Assembly (NCBI GenBank): GCA_036346225.1 | Contig: JARFIW010000900.1 | Coordinates: 2,935,001 to 2,999,000 of the forward strand | Direction of reading: 5' to 3' | Source: Platerodrilus igneus | Taxonomy: Eukaryota; Arthropoda; Insecta; Coleoptera; Lycidae | DNA length: 64,000 nucleotides | In this document: positions 1 to 11,049 of the stretch, one piece after another | Layout of the letters: the number at the start of each line of letters is the position of its first letter | How positions within the stretch are numbered: the first letter of the stretch is position 1 | Made by a program: the position numbers and the translations under genes | Notes under the pieces: generated by a model | The model's database searches: none | Told to the model about the DNA's origin: nothing | What the model saw: only the letters and a program-made list of their open reading frames with translations

Positions 1-750
1 CTCTTGCAGTTAATAAGGAAAATACATTTTCCTTATTCATAAGTTTTTTAGAATTAATAGCATGCCACATAGTTTTGGGAATCGTTTGATTTTTTTATTA
101 ATTTGGAATTCAATGCTATTTTAGCTTTAGCAATATTCTTACGGTATTGACCTCTAAAATTATTAAAACAGAGTTTACTTTCCAAAGGTGGTTGTTCTAG
201 ATATATTATAAATAGTTTGCGTAACATGTCGCGCATATGGCCTAGGTTGGCATTAAACCAGGAAATAGTTTTAATTGATTGACAAGATTTGTGCACAGAA
301 AATAAGCTTTTAAAGATGGTTGTTATGGTAGTCAAAAATTTCTCTAGGCAATGAAAGGCACCAAAAGTTCTTGTGATCATATTCCTATTACCTCTTTCAA
401 GATTTATATAAAATTTAAGTTTATTTCTAACAATGGACGAAACATTCTTTTAGTAGATAGTATGACTTCAGTTAGTATAGTTAAGCTGCATTCAATACCT
501 GAATAATCAGAGAGGATTATTCTGTTGAAAATTGTGTGTAGAACCATAGTCAGTAAAAACATTGTTAATGTAGTTATTTTTATGAGTATTGAAACCTACT
601 GTCAGTTCTAAGTTAAAAGACTGATTTAGATTTAGATTTAATGAATTATTGTCACGAGAATTAAATAAAATAATAAAGTTCGCACAAATTAAAACCCATT
701 TAGAAAGATCAATACGGTTTAAGTGTTTATTCAGAATATCTAAGAAAATG
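1..750 (-). pseudogene. CR1/Jockey-like LINE fragment: endonuclease C-terminus and linker before the RT
   Basis: Read on the minus strand, about 380-750 gives a decayed endonuclease tail ending in a degenerate LSDH-type motif (seen as LSDY, followed by SGIECSL). Positions 54-380 give a 108-aa open stretch of the kind found between endonuclease and reverse transcriptase in insect LINEs: PWFN-like WFNANLGHMR, then FRGQYRKNIAKAKIALNSK. The frame stops near 54 and the reverse transcriptase is not in the window. Several frame changes are needed, so it is dead. The clade is inferred from the linker style only. Confidence 0.6.
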
Positions 751-2080
751 TGAAAACACCCAAGGAGTATCTATAAATGCTAATTACTATTTATAGGAGT
801 ATGCAACCAACCAATACGCAGAATACAAATAAATAGCATGTATGCTTAAAACACACCTCAAACAATAATGGACACACCTCGAAATACATAATAGAACCAT
901 TCAAATATACAATACAAACAAACTCAGGTTATAAAAAGAGCTACAAATGCTAGAACAAATTACTTCTTGTTCTCTTCTTAATGTGGTCACCAAACTTCTT
1001 GGACAGAACTTAAAATAGTGCAAGATGGAAGTCATCAAGCTCCTCATGGACTAAGCGTTTTCCTTCCACCAAATCTAACGAAGTAAAATGAAGTGAACAC
1101 TCACAATATTATGGACAAAATCCTGTCATTACTTGGACCAATCCAATTCTGAAGTCATCGGGACCACCCGTAGAGCACACGCCAACATGCACGCCAGGAT
1201 GGGTGGGATTCTGCCATCAGTCTGCTCTAATTTCTACCAACCAAGGTTATCGCCTATATGTCAACAAGGGTACTGAAGCATGGAAATCCTATCCCAGTCA
1301 TGGCCGCTAAATGCCACATTGCATTCAGTGTAACGATGAACATATTCTCAATAACAACACCAGATCCAGGTCTTCATCGTAAAGCCACAATATTTCATTC
1401 TTCAACATAGAAACTCATTCCACAACTTTACAAACAAAAGTCCTTTCAGTGATACAAGATATATGCAATAGGTAGATAATTTATTCATGTGTTAAATTTT
1501 ACAATTTTTATGATTATCAGATGTTTAATTTATGATCACATACAAATTATAAACTAACAAACATATTACAGGTATTAAAGGATACAAAGAAAGGATTGTA
1601 TTGGTTAATTATTAAAAATGATATACCAATCGTTAACTATTAACTATATTGAAACCTATTAAAATGACAATAATAAGTCACCTAACTATAGGCCGTTAAA
1701 AGTTCTTTGCTTACTTGCAAGAAGTAATCTAAGGAGTAGAATGCATAACATGCAAGGAATGCCTTCAATTTAGCTTTGTAAAATTAAAAAGACAACTGAT
1801 TTAGTAAAGAAGGCAGTAGATTGTAGAATTTTATACAATAATAGTTGACACTAAATCGCTATTTTTAAAGCATTTGCTTCTGCAGAGAAAATTTAAATTT
1901 ATTAAAGGTGTTATGATTATGAAACTCACAGTGGGATAAATACTGACCAAGATTACTATGAATACAGAGAAGGCATTGATAAATATACATTGAAGTCAAA
2001 GTCATAATTTTTAAGGATTTAAAGTAATTCTGGCAATCTTCGATATGCCATCAATTTGCAATTACCCTCACTACTATATT
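751..2080. other. AT-rich spacer, nothing recognised
   Basis: I see no convincing reading frame, RNA gene or repeat here. It is probably old, decayed repeat sequence between two LINE remnants. Confidence 0.4.
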
Positions 2081-2346
2081 TGATTTTCCAATGCTCCACC
2101 CAAAGGCACTACATTGGCTTGGAAGCGAGTTTTTTTTACCTGGAAATTTGAATTTTGCTGAACCCTTGTTGTTCCAAGCAAGGTAGGGATTTTTAACTTG
2201 CGTTACAACACTCACACACAGGATCTACATTTTTACCTCTCATCCAAATAGACGTATTTTTAGGAAAAATGTTTGCCAACATTTTTTAAGCAGAACGTGT
2301 TGGGATCAAAACCGGGACCTTAGGCAACTACCCGCATCCCTTACAT
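2081..2346 (-). repeat. tRNA-headed SINE, copy A (downstream half of a dimer)
   Basis: On the minus strand the copy carries a B-box-like stretch (complement of gggatcaaaaccgggacctt), then a body with the landmarks GTGAGTGTTGT, CTTGCTTGGAA and TTCGGCAAAATTC-like sequence, ending near TTGGAAAATCAAA. The same landmarks in the same order occur at 2347-2648, 40405-40685 and 40686-40990, which defines one family of about 270-300 bp. This copy directly abuts the next in the same orientation. Confidence 0.75.
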
Positions 2347-2648
2347 TTGATTTTCCAACGCTCCACCTGAAGGTGCTACATTGGCCAGGAAGAGAGTTTT
2401 TTCTTACCGGGAACTTTAGAATTTTGCCGAACCCTTGATATTCCAAGCAAGGTAGGAATCTTTAACGTGCGTGACAACACTCACACACGGAACCTCCATT
2501 TAGCCTCTCATCCAAACGAGGGCGTAATTTTTGTGAAAAATGCTCACCTGCCATTTTTCAAGCAGTCGGCCGTGTCGGGATTCAAACCCAGGACCTTGGA
2601 ATCCGTAGTCTTACGTTTACTACATTGATCCACGGCGATGCCAATCTC
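2347..2648 (-). repeat. tRNA-headed SINE, copy B (upstream half of a dimer)
   Basis: This is the best-preserved head of the family. On the minus strand AAGGTCCTGGGTTTGAATCC is a good T-arm/B-box (GGTTYGAATCC) and is preceded by a degenerate D-arm/A-box region. The body then matches copy A: GCTTGAAAAATGG, GATGAGAGGCTAAATG, GTGTGTGAGTGTTGTCACGC, and GTTCGGCAAAATTC. A pol III promoter is inferred from the boxes. Confidence 0.75.
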
Positions 2649-2689
2649 TAACTTCCACAAAAGATACCAAATGAAAAGAAAATTTTATA

Positions 2690-3960
2690 TTGCTGAGTAG
2701 TACCATATTCCTAAGTAGACTATCTACAGTTTCTGTTGTGTGAGCTAAATTAAATATAATATTACTGGGGAGAATCCTTTTATCAACTTCCACATGTCTT
2801 TAAACGGATTCTTGGACTTCTTTATAAATTTACCATTCGCATTTGGTTTAGCTTCCTCAATTGCTTTGCGATAAATCGACTGACATCTATCTCTAATTAT
2901 TCGATTATGATCTGTAGTATGAAGTAAACATAGTTCATGCGCTGTTTCAATATAATCCCAAATACATTTAATGTTATCATTAAATTAAGCTATTCTTTTT
3001 TACATAGAATACATGCAATTTACTAATGGAAAACACTTAATGACGCTACTTTGAAAAACATTTATAAATAAACGCATCTTTTCATTAACAGTTACAGTTT
3101 GGTCGTCAATAAAATTCCAATCACAATTTTTCAATAGATCAAACATCAACGTTTATCTGACAGTTGATATCTCTCTAAAAAAATTGTACAAGCATATGGT
3201 ACGTAGATGTGAGGTAGACATAGGCAGCATCATTTGAATACCAGCATGGTCATAGAAGGCCATTGAAATTTTTTGAAATTTAGATGTATGGAGTTTGTGT
3301 AGAAATTTGTAAATATTACTTCTAGTGTACTGAAATAAATTAAGGACACTAAGTTAAGGGAATATAAAAAAATGTTATTCTAAAAGCATAATTTTTATTT
3401 TGGTTAACATGTACGTTAAAGTCCCCACAAATGACGAGCAATTTGTGAAGTCATTTTCACCACAAATTTTAGTTAATGTACTAATAAAAATTCTAAAGTT
3501 GCCAAGTGGTGAACGATATATAATTATAAGCATAGTACCAGACTCCAATAGGAGGATGCCAGAAACTACACAGTACAATTCCACAGACCATTTATTTATC
3601 ATAATAATACCAAACTTAATATTTTTATGCGTATAAATTTTTACTAATAGTGACTGCACTGTTTCCTACAAAAAGAAGACGTTACCTGATGATATTCTAA
3701 TGTAAACAATGGCACCTCCTCAATCTTCAACAAGAGTTCACTCAAGCAAATAATAGAATGACCTTTGTTAAAAATATATTATTCCAATTCATGTTTTTTA
3801 CACCTTAATGATTGGATATTTAGATATAGAAAATTAAATTCACTCTTACTTGGCTTTTCACTAACACAGCACAAGGATTGCTCCACCTGATGTGTTTCTT
3901 TTAGGACTACCTGGTAGTTGCTTTTGCCCTCACGAACAAAAAATTGTTCACCTTTGAGAA
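2690..3960 (-). pseudogene. CR1-like LINE: decayed endonuclease domain and linker
   Basis: On the minus strand, 3375-3660 contains the endonuclease segment IIIYRSPLGNF, and immediately after it near 3400-3445 is a GDFNVHVN motif, the hallmark of APE-type endonucleases. About 2690-3190 holds the linker: CDWNFIDDQ, FP near 3020, then RIIRDRCQSIYRKAIEEAK and KNPFKDMWKLIKG. Frames are broken repeatedly. The reverse transcriptase that should follow is missing; the SINE dimer begins where it would start. With 4010-5060 it forms one remnant in the order ORF1, endonuclease, linker. Confidence 0.7.
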
Positions 3961-4009
3961 TATATTATTAGTACTATTAGTAAGAGGTTTTGAGGTACTT
4001 GTTATCATA

Positions 4010-5060
4010 CTACAGATTTTTACAAATCAGCAGTTTTGCTTTGAAGGAGATATGATATCTGTGTTTTGTGAAAGGAGAGTCCGAGATATACAAGTTAACA
4101 TGTAATAGTTTAACATGATAATATCCACGAGTTAAGTTATATAGTAAACTATTAAGGTAAAATATATCATTCTTGTACACTGCAGTATCATATCGATAAG
4201 GAATTGCCATCAAAATTAAATTACAATGCTTATATTTGACAATTAGATTTTCACACATGTTTATTAAAAGAAGGATTTACAGAGTTGCTGAAGTTTTTAG
4301 AACCAATTAGAATTACTACACAGTTATTCATGTTAAAATCTTCGGAGAGTACATCAATGTTTTCTTGTATTATATTTTTGAAGGACTACCTAAGCCAGTA
4401 CTGTGTGAATCTGTTAGTGAAAGCACTTTAGGAATTAATTTGTTAGTTTCAGTTAGGCTTTGCTTGGGAGTTCTATTCATTAGTGTTGTAGCTATTACCA
4501 ATTTCTTTAGTCACGTCCACATATGTCCTCGTGCTTGCTTCAGCATTGTCTCAGTGAGTCATTGTAACAACTAGCAGCTCATCATTACCATTCTTGTCAA
4601 TTTTACTATTTATGGATGTCAAAATTATTTGGCTTATTGTAACAGTGTTACTGTGTTGTCTTAGCACTGAAACAGCGACCAGTGAATCACCTGACAAGCT
4701 CAATATTACTTTCTTTAAGGTTTGTAACTTTAGTTTTCAATTCCATTACCTCATTGAGAATTGCAATGGTTTGTTGCTTAACAGCTATTTTAAGTAAGTT
4801 TTTAAATGTATTGCTGTTTAAAAAAGCATCACTATTTTTCAGTGTTTTCAAATCTGCTACTGGTTGTTCATAGTTCACAATTTGTTTCGGTGTTTGTTGC
4901 GTTTCTCAACACAACTTTTACAACAGAATTTTAGCAATCTTTTCCCTTTCAAGTCCATCACCTTTAACTCACTTGCATTTAAGTTGGAACACTCTGTGTA
5001 AAGTTCTACGACATCCATCACAGATAAGAGTAGAGAATCCAGCAACTGTCTTATATATCA
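4010..5060 (-). pseudogene. CR1-like LINE ORF1 remnant: PHD finger, coiled coil, SGNH-esterase-like domain
   Basis: Three pieces lie in order on the minus strand. Near 4890-5050 a cysteine pattern ending LLKFCCKSC, preceded by CSNLNASELKVMDLKG, looks like a PHD-type zinc finger. Positions 4687-4878 give a heptad-like helix ending KVTNLKESNIELVR. Positions 4010-4330 give NLILMAIPYRYD and FTKHRYHISFKAK, resembling the esterase-like domain (IPYRYD..., FTRHGLHL) of CR1-type ORF1 proteins. PHD and esterase domains in CR1-like ORF1 proteins are known. The esterase call is the weakest. The gene is frameshifted throughout. Confidence 0.55.
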
Positions 5061-6015
5061 TGCATTCCATATTTGGAGTGTAATTAATAAGTGATTAATT
5101 TTCAACATGTGTGCAACACACTATCTCTTGTCTTTAACTTCGACCAGCTTGTTCAAATATAATTCACATAAATACTTAAAAATTTTACTTCAAATTAATC
5201 ATAATGCCCTAAAGTGACTGTATGGTCCAAAGCATTATATATCACAATGGACCTATAAATTTACGTGCATTATTTCAAATTCCACATTTGTACCTTACTT
5301 AGAAGCACAATAAAACACTTCAATTGCAGAGCACAATTAATACAAGTTCACATTAAAACAATAAAAAATAATTAGGCACACAAAAACTCTATAAATATTT
5401 TCTTTGTGGGTCATGCTTTTAATGTAGAATTAGTTTATATTTCTATCTAAATAAATATCTCTGTTGCTAGCAAGCATTAACAAGGTGACCCCAGACAATC
5501 CGGAAGGTCACATATTGAATTCCATGCTACTCTAAAGACAACTGATATTTCATAGGGAATCTCTAAAGCCATATTGTGAAAGTTAGTTAAATTCTTATAA
5601 TTGTTATGAAATTTATTTTACAGTAAGATCATTGATACACCATGTGCCTTTATGGACCTCGAAAAATGAGAAGCCACAAAATAGCCATCAATACAGAAAT
5701 ATCCAACCTCAGTGCTGCTTAACCCATGTTCGACTAAACATTTCACATAAACTTTTATAATGTATAAACGCTTTTAAGAAAATAACCTTATTCTAATAGA
5801 CTTAATATTTGTACAAGATACATCAACCTTAGTTACAGGGGTTTCCTATGAGATGCCAAGCACTAATCCTTTTTAATATTCACACATATTAGATTATTAC
5901 TTACAACACATACTGAAGTAAAAACTTCTTTTTTTTTAATTTGCTTGTACCATTGTAACTCTTACAAGAATATTACAATTTCTAGCAGCAGAATAAAAAT
6001 GTTTAACCAAAACAT
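5061..6015. other. AT-rich spacer, nothing recognised
   Basis: No reading frame or repeat that I can support. It ends where the 102-bp tandem array starts. Confidence 0.35.
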
Positions 6016-6320
6016 GTCAGTTTCCTTTGCCCTTCAAATTCAGATACAACCCAAATCTTTAGTAGTCAAGAGTAATTTATATAGTTATTTAATACACCAA
6101 CACTAAAATTGAAACTGTCAGTTTCCTTTTGCCCTTCAAATTCAGATACAACCCAAATCTTTAGTAGTCAAGAGTAATTTATATAGTTATTTAATACACC
6201 AACACTAAAATTGAAACTGTCAGTTTCCTTTTGCCCTTCAAATTCAGATACAACCCAAATCTTTAGTAGTCAAGAGTAATTTATATAGTTATTTAATACA
6301 CCAACACTAAAATTGAAACT
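6016..6320. repeat. Three near-identical 102-bp tandem repeats
   Basis: Units start at 6016, 6117 and 6219, each opening GTCAGTTTCCTTT and closing CTAAAATTGAAACT. The only difference I see is one T in a homopolymer (unit 1 is 101 bp). Such identity in otherwise decayed sequence means recent amplification or an assembly duplication. No coding potential is seen. Confidence 0.95.
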
Positions 6321-6685
6321 GTTATTATTTAGCTTTATTAGTGAGTTATTAATGTTTGATTTTTGCATTGAATGAAGCCTTATCTCGCCTGTATGGAATT
6401 GATAGTAATATCAAATTGGTGTACTACATACCTAAACGTAGCCGAAGGAAACGTTGAATACCAGGCTAACTACCAAGCGTGGAGAGTGGAGGGGATTCAC
6501 CTACATACCAAAATAACAACAAAAAAACACGTCGCCCACGATTATCTATTTACAATAAATAAATAAAAAATTCTGTACAAAACAAGCAAAAGAAATAAAT
6601 TAAGCGTCACTATTTCACAGCAAACAATTATGTGATACGAACAATTTAGTACTTTAGATACGAAGTGCGCATCTCGTATTTTACA

Positions 6686-6935
6686 CAAAATAAAATTAAT
6701 CAGTAGAAAATAAACATGTGAGAGCTTTTGTCAAGCGTTTTTAAAATTGCGCATAAAACTTTTTGTAAAATAAACTAATCAGTAGAAAAGAATTAACGGG
6801 TGAGAGCTTTTGTCAAACATTCTTTTAAATTGTACATAATACCGTTTGTAAAATAAACTAATCAGTAGAAAAGAATAAGCGTGTGGGAACATTTGTCAAA
6901 CACTTTTAACAATGGTACATACACCTGTAGAGCGA
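6686..6935. repeat. Three diverged ~80-bp tandem repeats
   Basis: The block AATCAGTAGAAAA followed by GTGAGAGCTTTTGTCAA recurs near 6695, 6775 and 6855 with about 80-bp spacing. The copies have clearly diverged, so the array is older than the neighbouring 102-bp array. Confidence 0.8.
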
Positions 6936-9355
6936 TAATATCGATTAGTCCTACAGTGTCACGTTTCTTATCACGTAACTACACCAAACGCTGATCAGGA
7001 ATATGCCCTTGATATACACAAAAGAAAACAAGTTGTATACCTGTATGTGTCGGGATACTTAGCTTGCACGCCCTCGGGAGTAAATCAGCACCGCTTCTCC
7101 CGGGTCGTCGGGATCTATTTACCCTGTTACCATAAGGGTACTAGCAATCTACAGGCAACGGCAGTTGGTCTGTGGCAAAGAATAGTTGGGTCTGCATAAG
7201 AAAAAACCAATTTGGCCTTCAACTAAGAGCTAAAAAGAGAATCTGATTAGAAGAAGTAAGCGCGGGAAAACTCACCGATACACGCAAGATACCGCCTACT
7301 TGTCGAACAAAAAAAACGTGCGTCGCTGTAGAAAATATTTCAACGCACAAGCTGCAAAATCAAATTAGAAATTGGTTCAAATAACACGAGTTCGAACTGC
7401 AATCCTCGTGTTATCAAAGTGCGATTAGCAAACTGAAAACACGTTATCAACTAATAGTAGGATCCATTATTTTGGCAAGTCTTTAGGTGGGAAACACAAG
7501 AAAAAGCAATTATACGTTATCGGAATGTTTAACAAATTAACGGATACCTAAAACAAGGTATTGACTATTTAATTTATCGAATAAATTGTCTTTTTAGAAT
7601 GAATAGATTTGAAAGAAATGTTATGATTGCGCGTACTATTGTAACGAGGTAAAAATACAGGATGATGTTTTGAATAGAAACAGAAGCTAGGCGAATGGAA
7701 AACGAATTACCCCAAAAAAGATGTATTTGAATCTATTGTCGAAAATAAACGTAACAGGTGTTTCTACACAACTCAATAATAAATCTATACTCCCTAAAGA
7801 AACAACTTTTAATTGTGTCACACAGTCCATCTACAACATGACAGATCGCTGTATTAGGCTTAAGGAACGAAATAATGTTACGAGATAAATTATGTTTAGA
7901 CAATAACATATTTATGTTACGTATATAGCTATTTCCTATAAAAATATCTTCGATGAGTTTTGACTATCCGATTTAAAAGCAGTATCTTGTGCAATTGGAA
8001 CCAGGCATAAAGAAGTAATGCCTTTTCATATATTCCATCTCCACAGAGCATTGCCTAGAAGCAGTTGTTAAAAGTGGTTGAAATACAATATTTTTCTTTA
8101 AGCTGATTTGCAGCACCGCTTTAGAAAAAATAAATTAAGTTTTGTACCTAAGGTATTTATTATTAAGAACAATGTCATTGTTTTGTTCTTTTATCACAAA
8201 TCTCAAGGTAAATGAAATTACATACATAAGTTAAATGAATATTAAAACCAGGTTATTTTACTGAAATTCAAATAGAGGTAGGTGGTGTTTATAGATCAGT
8301 TGAATCAGCTGATAACCCCTCACATGACAAGACGCTAATAGCAGCAAACTATTTCGTCAGCTGGTGACATTTGCAGTTACCATAGCCCTACTTTTTGTTC
8401 AGAAACTTATATTTAAATAATTAACTTTTTCTTTAATACTGTCTATAGAATTTTCTAATTATGATATACTTATACTGCATTAAGTATCTGGTGGAGGCAA
8501 ATTATTTTAAGAAGAACCTAGAGCATTTGACAGATTGTGCAGAAATATAGTAACAGTGAGTTATTACGGCAAGGGGTGTGTGTGTGTGTTGCGCATGTAT
8601 TTTATAAATACTCCTACACACAATAACAAAACGATATGATTTAGTTCTAAAAAGAACCGTTTTATAGCAAGAAATGAAATAATGTATAAACGATAAAAAA
8701 CAGCTGACATAAATTGCAAAATGTCAAACTAACAGAAAACAAAACACCCTTGACAATTGGGCTGTGTTCTACAATGCAAGTCTAGGCAGACACAAGGTAA
8801 TTTCTGATTGGTTGATTATACAAAATTCCACGTCTCTAAAACCTAAATACAGCAATCTCTAATTATTTATATTGAACTTTTCCAAAACGATTTCGGCGTT
8901 GTACATATTATGACAGTGGGTTCTTCTAACAAGTGATTTGCCTCTACAATGTGAATAAGCAATATAAATTTGTTCGTGGATTATTGTTAACTTCGGTTTC
9001 TTACTAATGCCTTTGTTTAATTTCAAATGTCTGGAGTTGAATTGTAACAACTCCATTATATCTAACATGAACTGGATCACTCATCTTAAAGATTATCACA
9101 CATTTAGTATTGTTTCAAAGGAAAAAGTATTTCCCAGTATACGAAGCGAGCACATGAGGTCACAGGAGGAGATAAAATAACCTCACTCTGTATTTATCCA
9201 ACATATATTTTGATTTTCAACTGCACGTTGTTCTGTTTTGTTTGTGTTGCCTAATAGCGTATAAGAAAAATGTATAATAATGGAACTTTCTATGGTAGGA
9301 TTAATACTAGATGACATTCACAAAACACGATATTTACATAAAATATCATTAATAT
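6936..9355. other. Spacer; slightly GC-richer patch near 7.05-7.33 kb
   Basis: No gene is recognised. Around 7060-7115 the inverted pair CGGGAG/CTCCCG could form a small hairpin. On the minus strand near 7270 GGTGAGTT resembles a splice donor, but no exon is identified beside it. A short (GT)n run lies near 8577. An unrecognised 73-aa minus-strand reading at 8859-9080 is not convincing. Confidence 0.35.
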
Positions 9356-9356
9356 A

Positions 9357-9850
9357 CATCATCATCATTTTGTTTTCGACCTTATTTAAGGTCGGTTTGA
9401 CGCAGTTCTAATTTCTTTTCTATTCTGTGCTAATCTAAAAAGCTCTACATACCCTTCACAACCTAAATTTCTAATTATTTGACTAATATAGCTTGGTCTA
9501 GGTCTTTCTATATCCTTCTATCTTTTTCCTATCCACCTGGCTCTACATAGATATTAGCAACCTGATGGTTGTTAAAGAACTCTAACATGTTTACATGATT
9601 ACCATTTATAAGAAAATGAAATATAACCTGGTTATCTGCTTCAGAACGGAAAAGTGTTAAATTATATGTTATGTTAAGGCTTAAGCAACAAATCGCTGCC
9701 AACATGCCAGACCGCTACCTAATTGTGTGTTATGTCATGATGACGTTTATTAAATTATATGTTATGGTAAGGCTTAAGCAACGAATCGCTACCAACATGC
9801 CAGACCGCTAACTAATTGCGAGTTATGTCATGGTGACATTTAGTTAACTG
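9357..9850 (-). repeat. Non-autonomous element with RTE-LINE 3' tail and two 93-bp 5' repeats
   Basis: On the minus strand it starts with two 93-bp direct repeats (TATGTTA landmarks at 9665 and 9758), continues with a unique body, and ends with about 150 bp nearly identical to the 3' end of the RTE LINE ORF at 9880 onward (GTTTGACGCAG, CTATTCTG, CTTCACAACCTAAAT on the plus strand). It finishes in an ATG-rich microsatellite tail (complement of catcatcatcatt). A second copy lies at 29733-30318. Tail-sharing implies mobilisation by the LINE machinery. Confidence 0.85.
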
Positions 9851-9854
9851 ATTT

Positions 9855-10990
9855 TTTTTTGTTTTGTTTTTGAACTTACTTAAAGTCGGTTTGACGCAGC
9901 TCTAAATTCTTTTCTATTCTGAGCTAGTCTAAAAAGGTCTACATGCCCTTCACAACCTAAATCTTTAATAATTTGACTAATATAGCTTTGTCTAGGCCTT
10001 CCTACTCTATTTTTATTTGGTAGTCTATAATCTAATACTTTACTAAATAGTCCCTCATGTCTTAACTGGTGCCCTATCATTCTATCTCTCCTGACCTTTA
10101 ATTGTTTCCACATACAGGGTTCCTCACCTATCCTTCTATAAACTTCCTCGTTTGTTACTCTATCTGTCCAACTAATCTTTAACATTCTCCTATAACACCA
10201 AGTTTCAAAAGCTTCTATCTTTTTCTTATCTACTTCTTTAATTGTCCAAGTCTCACTACTGTATAGTAGAACGCCCATACGCATTTCGACTTAAAGAAAC
10301 TTTTCTATTATCTAAACTAATACTATTAGCTATTAGTAAGTTTTTCTTTTTTAAAAACATTCTTCTAGCTTGAGCTATTCTAGCTACTATATCCCTTCTG
10401 CTACGTCCATCCTTTGTAATTATACTACCTAAATAGCAAAATTCATCTACCTCCTCTAACTCGGTATTACCTATTTTTAATTTAGAACTAGGCTGTAACT
10501 CACTTGTCATTATCTTTGTCTTTACTGAGTTAATTCTCATACTATAGTTACTCTGTAGTATCTCATCTAAAATATTTAAAAACTCTCCTAACTCTTTTCT
10601 AGACTCTGCTATAATGGCTATATCATCTGCAAAACGTAACATGTCTATTTTTTGTCCCTGTACACTAATACCTATCTCTTTTCTCTCTCTAGCTAAGTTT
10701 AAAGCTTCCTCAATATAAACATTAAAAATCAAGGGAGACAGTATACAACCCTGTCTAACACCATTTCTAATCTTAGCTTCCTTTTCTATTTCATCAAATC
10801 TAATTACTACGCTTTGGTTTTTATATAGACTGTAAATAATTTTTCTATCCCTATGAGAGATTCCTATTTTTCGCAAAACCCTGAACATAACAATCCAATT
10901 AACCCTATCAAATGCTTTTTCTAAATCTACAAATGCAAAATAAGTCTTTTTATTCTTTTGTAACCTTTTTTCGATAATTACCCTAATCAT
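9855..10990 (-). pseudogene. RTE-type LINE reverse transcriptase, 5'-truncated
   Basis: Two overlapping readings, 10256-10990 then 9880-10284, form one reverse transcriptase broken by a single frameshift near 10280. Visible motifs: FVDLEKAFDRVNW (A), NGVRQGCILSPLIFNVY (B), LRFADDIAI (C, catalytic FADD), FCYLGSIITKDG, then thumb/C-terminal SETWTIKEVDKKKIEAFE and RRMLKISWTDR, as in RTE/BovB-like elements. The endonuclease half is absent, as expected for 5' truncation. The left end abuts the tail-sharing element; the right end meets the YqaJ gene remnant near 11.0 kb. Confidence 0.85.
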
Positions 10991-11049
10991 TAGTATTGGT
11001 TCTCTAGTCCCTCTGTCTTAATATACGATGATCCTTAATTACTTCAACT

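Noticed and set aside
6016..6320. CRISPR-like array
   Set aside because: The units are contiguous and identical with no unique spacers, and the window is animal DNA.
7260..7330. First exon of an unknown minus-strand gene with donor GGTGAGTT
   Set aside because: A donor-like sequence alone is weak, and no coding exon or acceptor partner was found.
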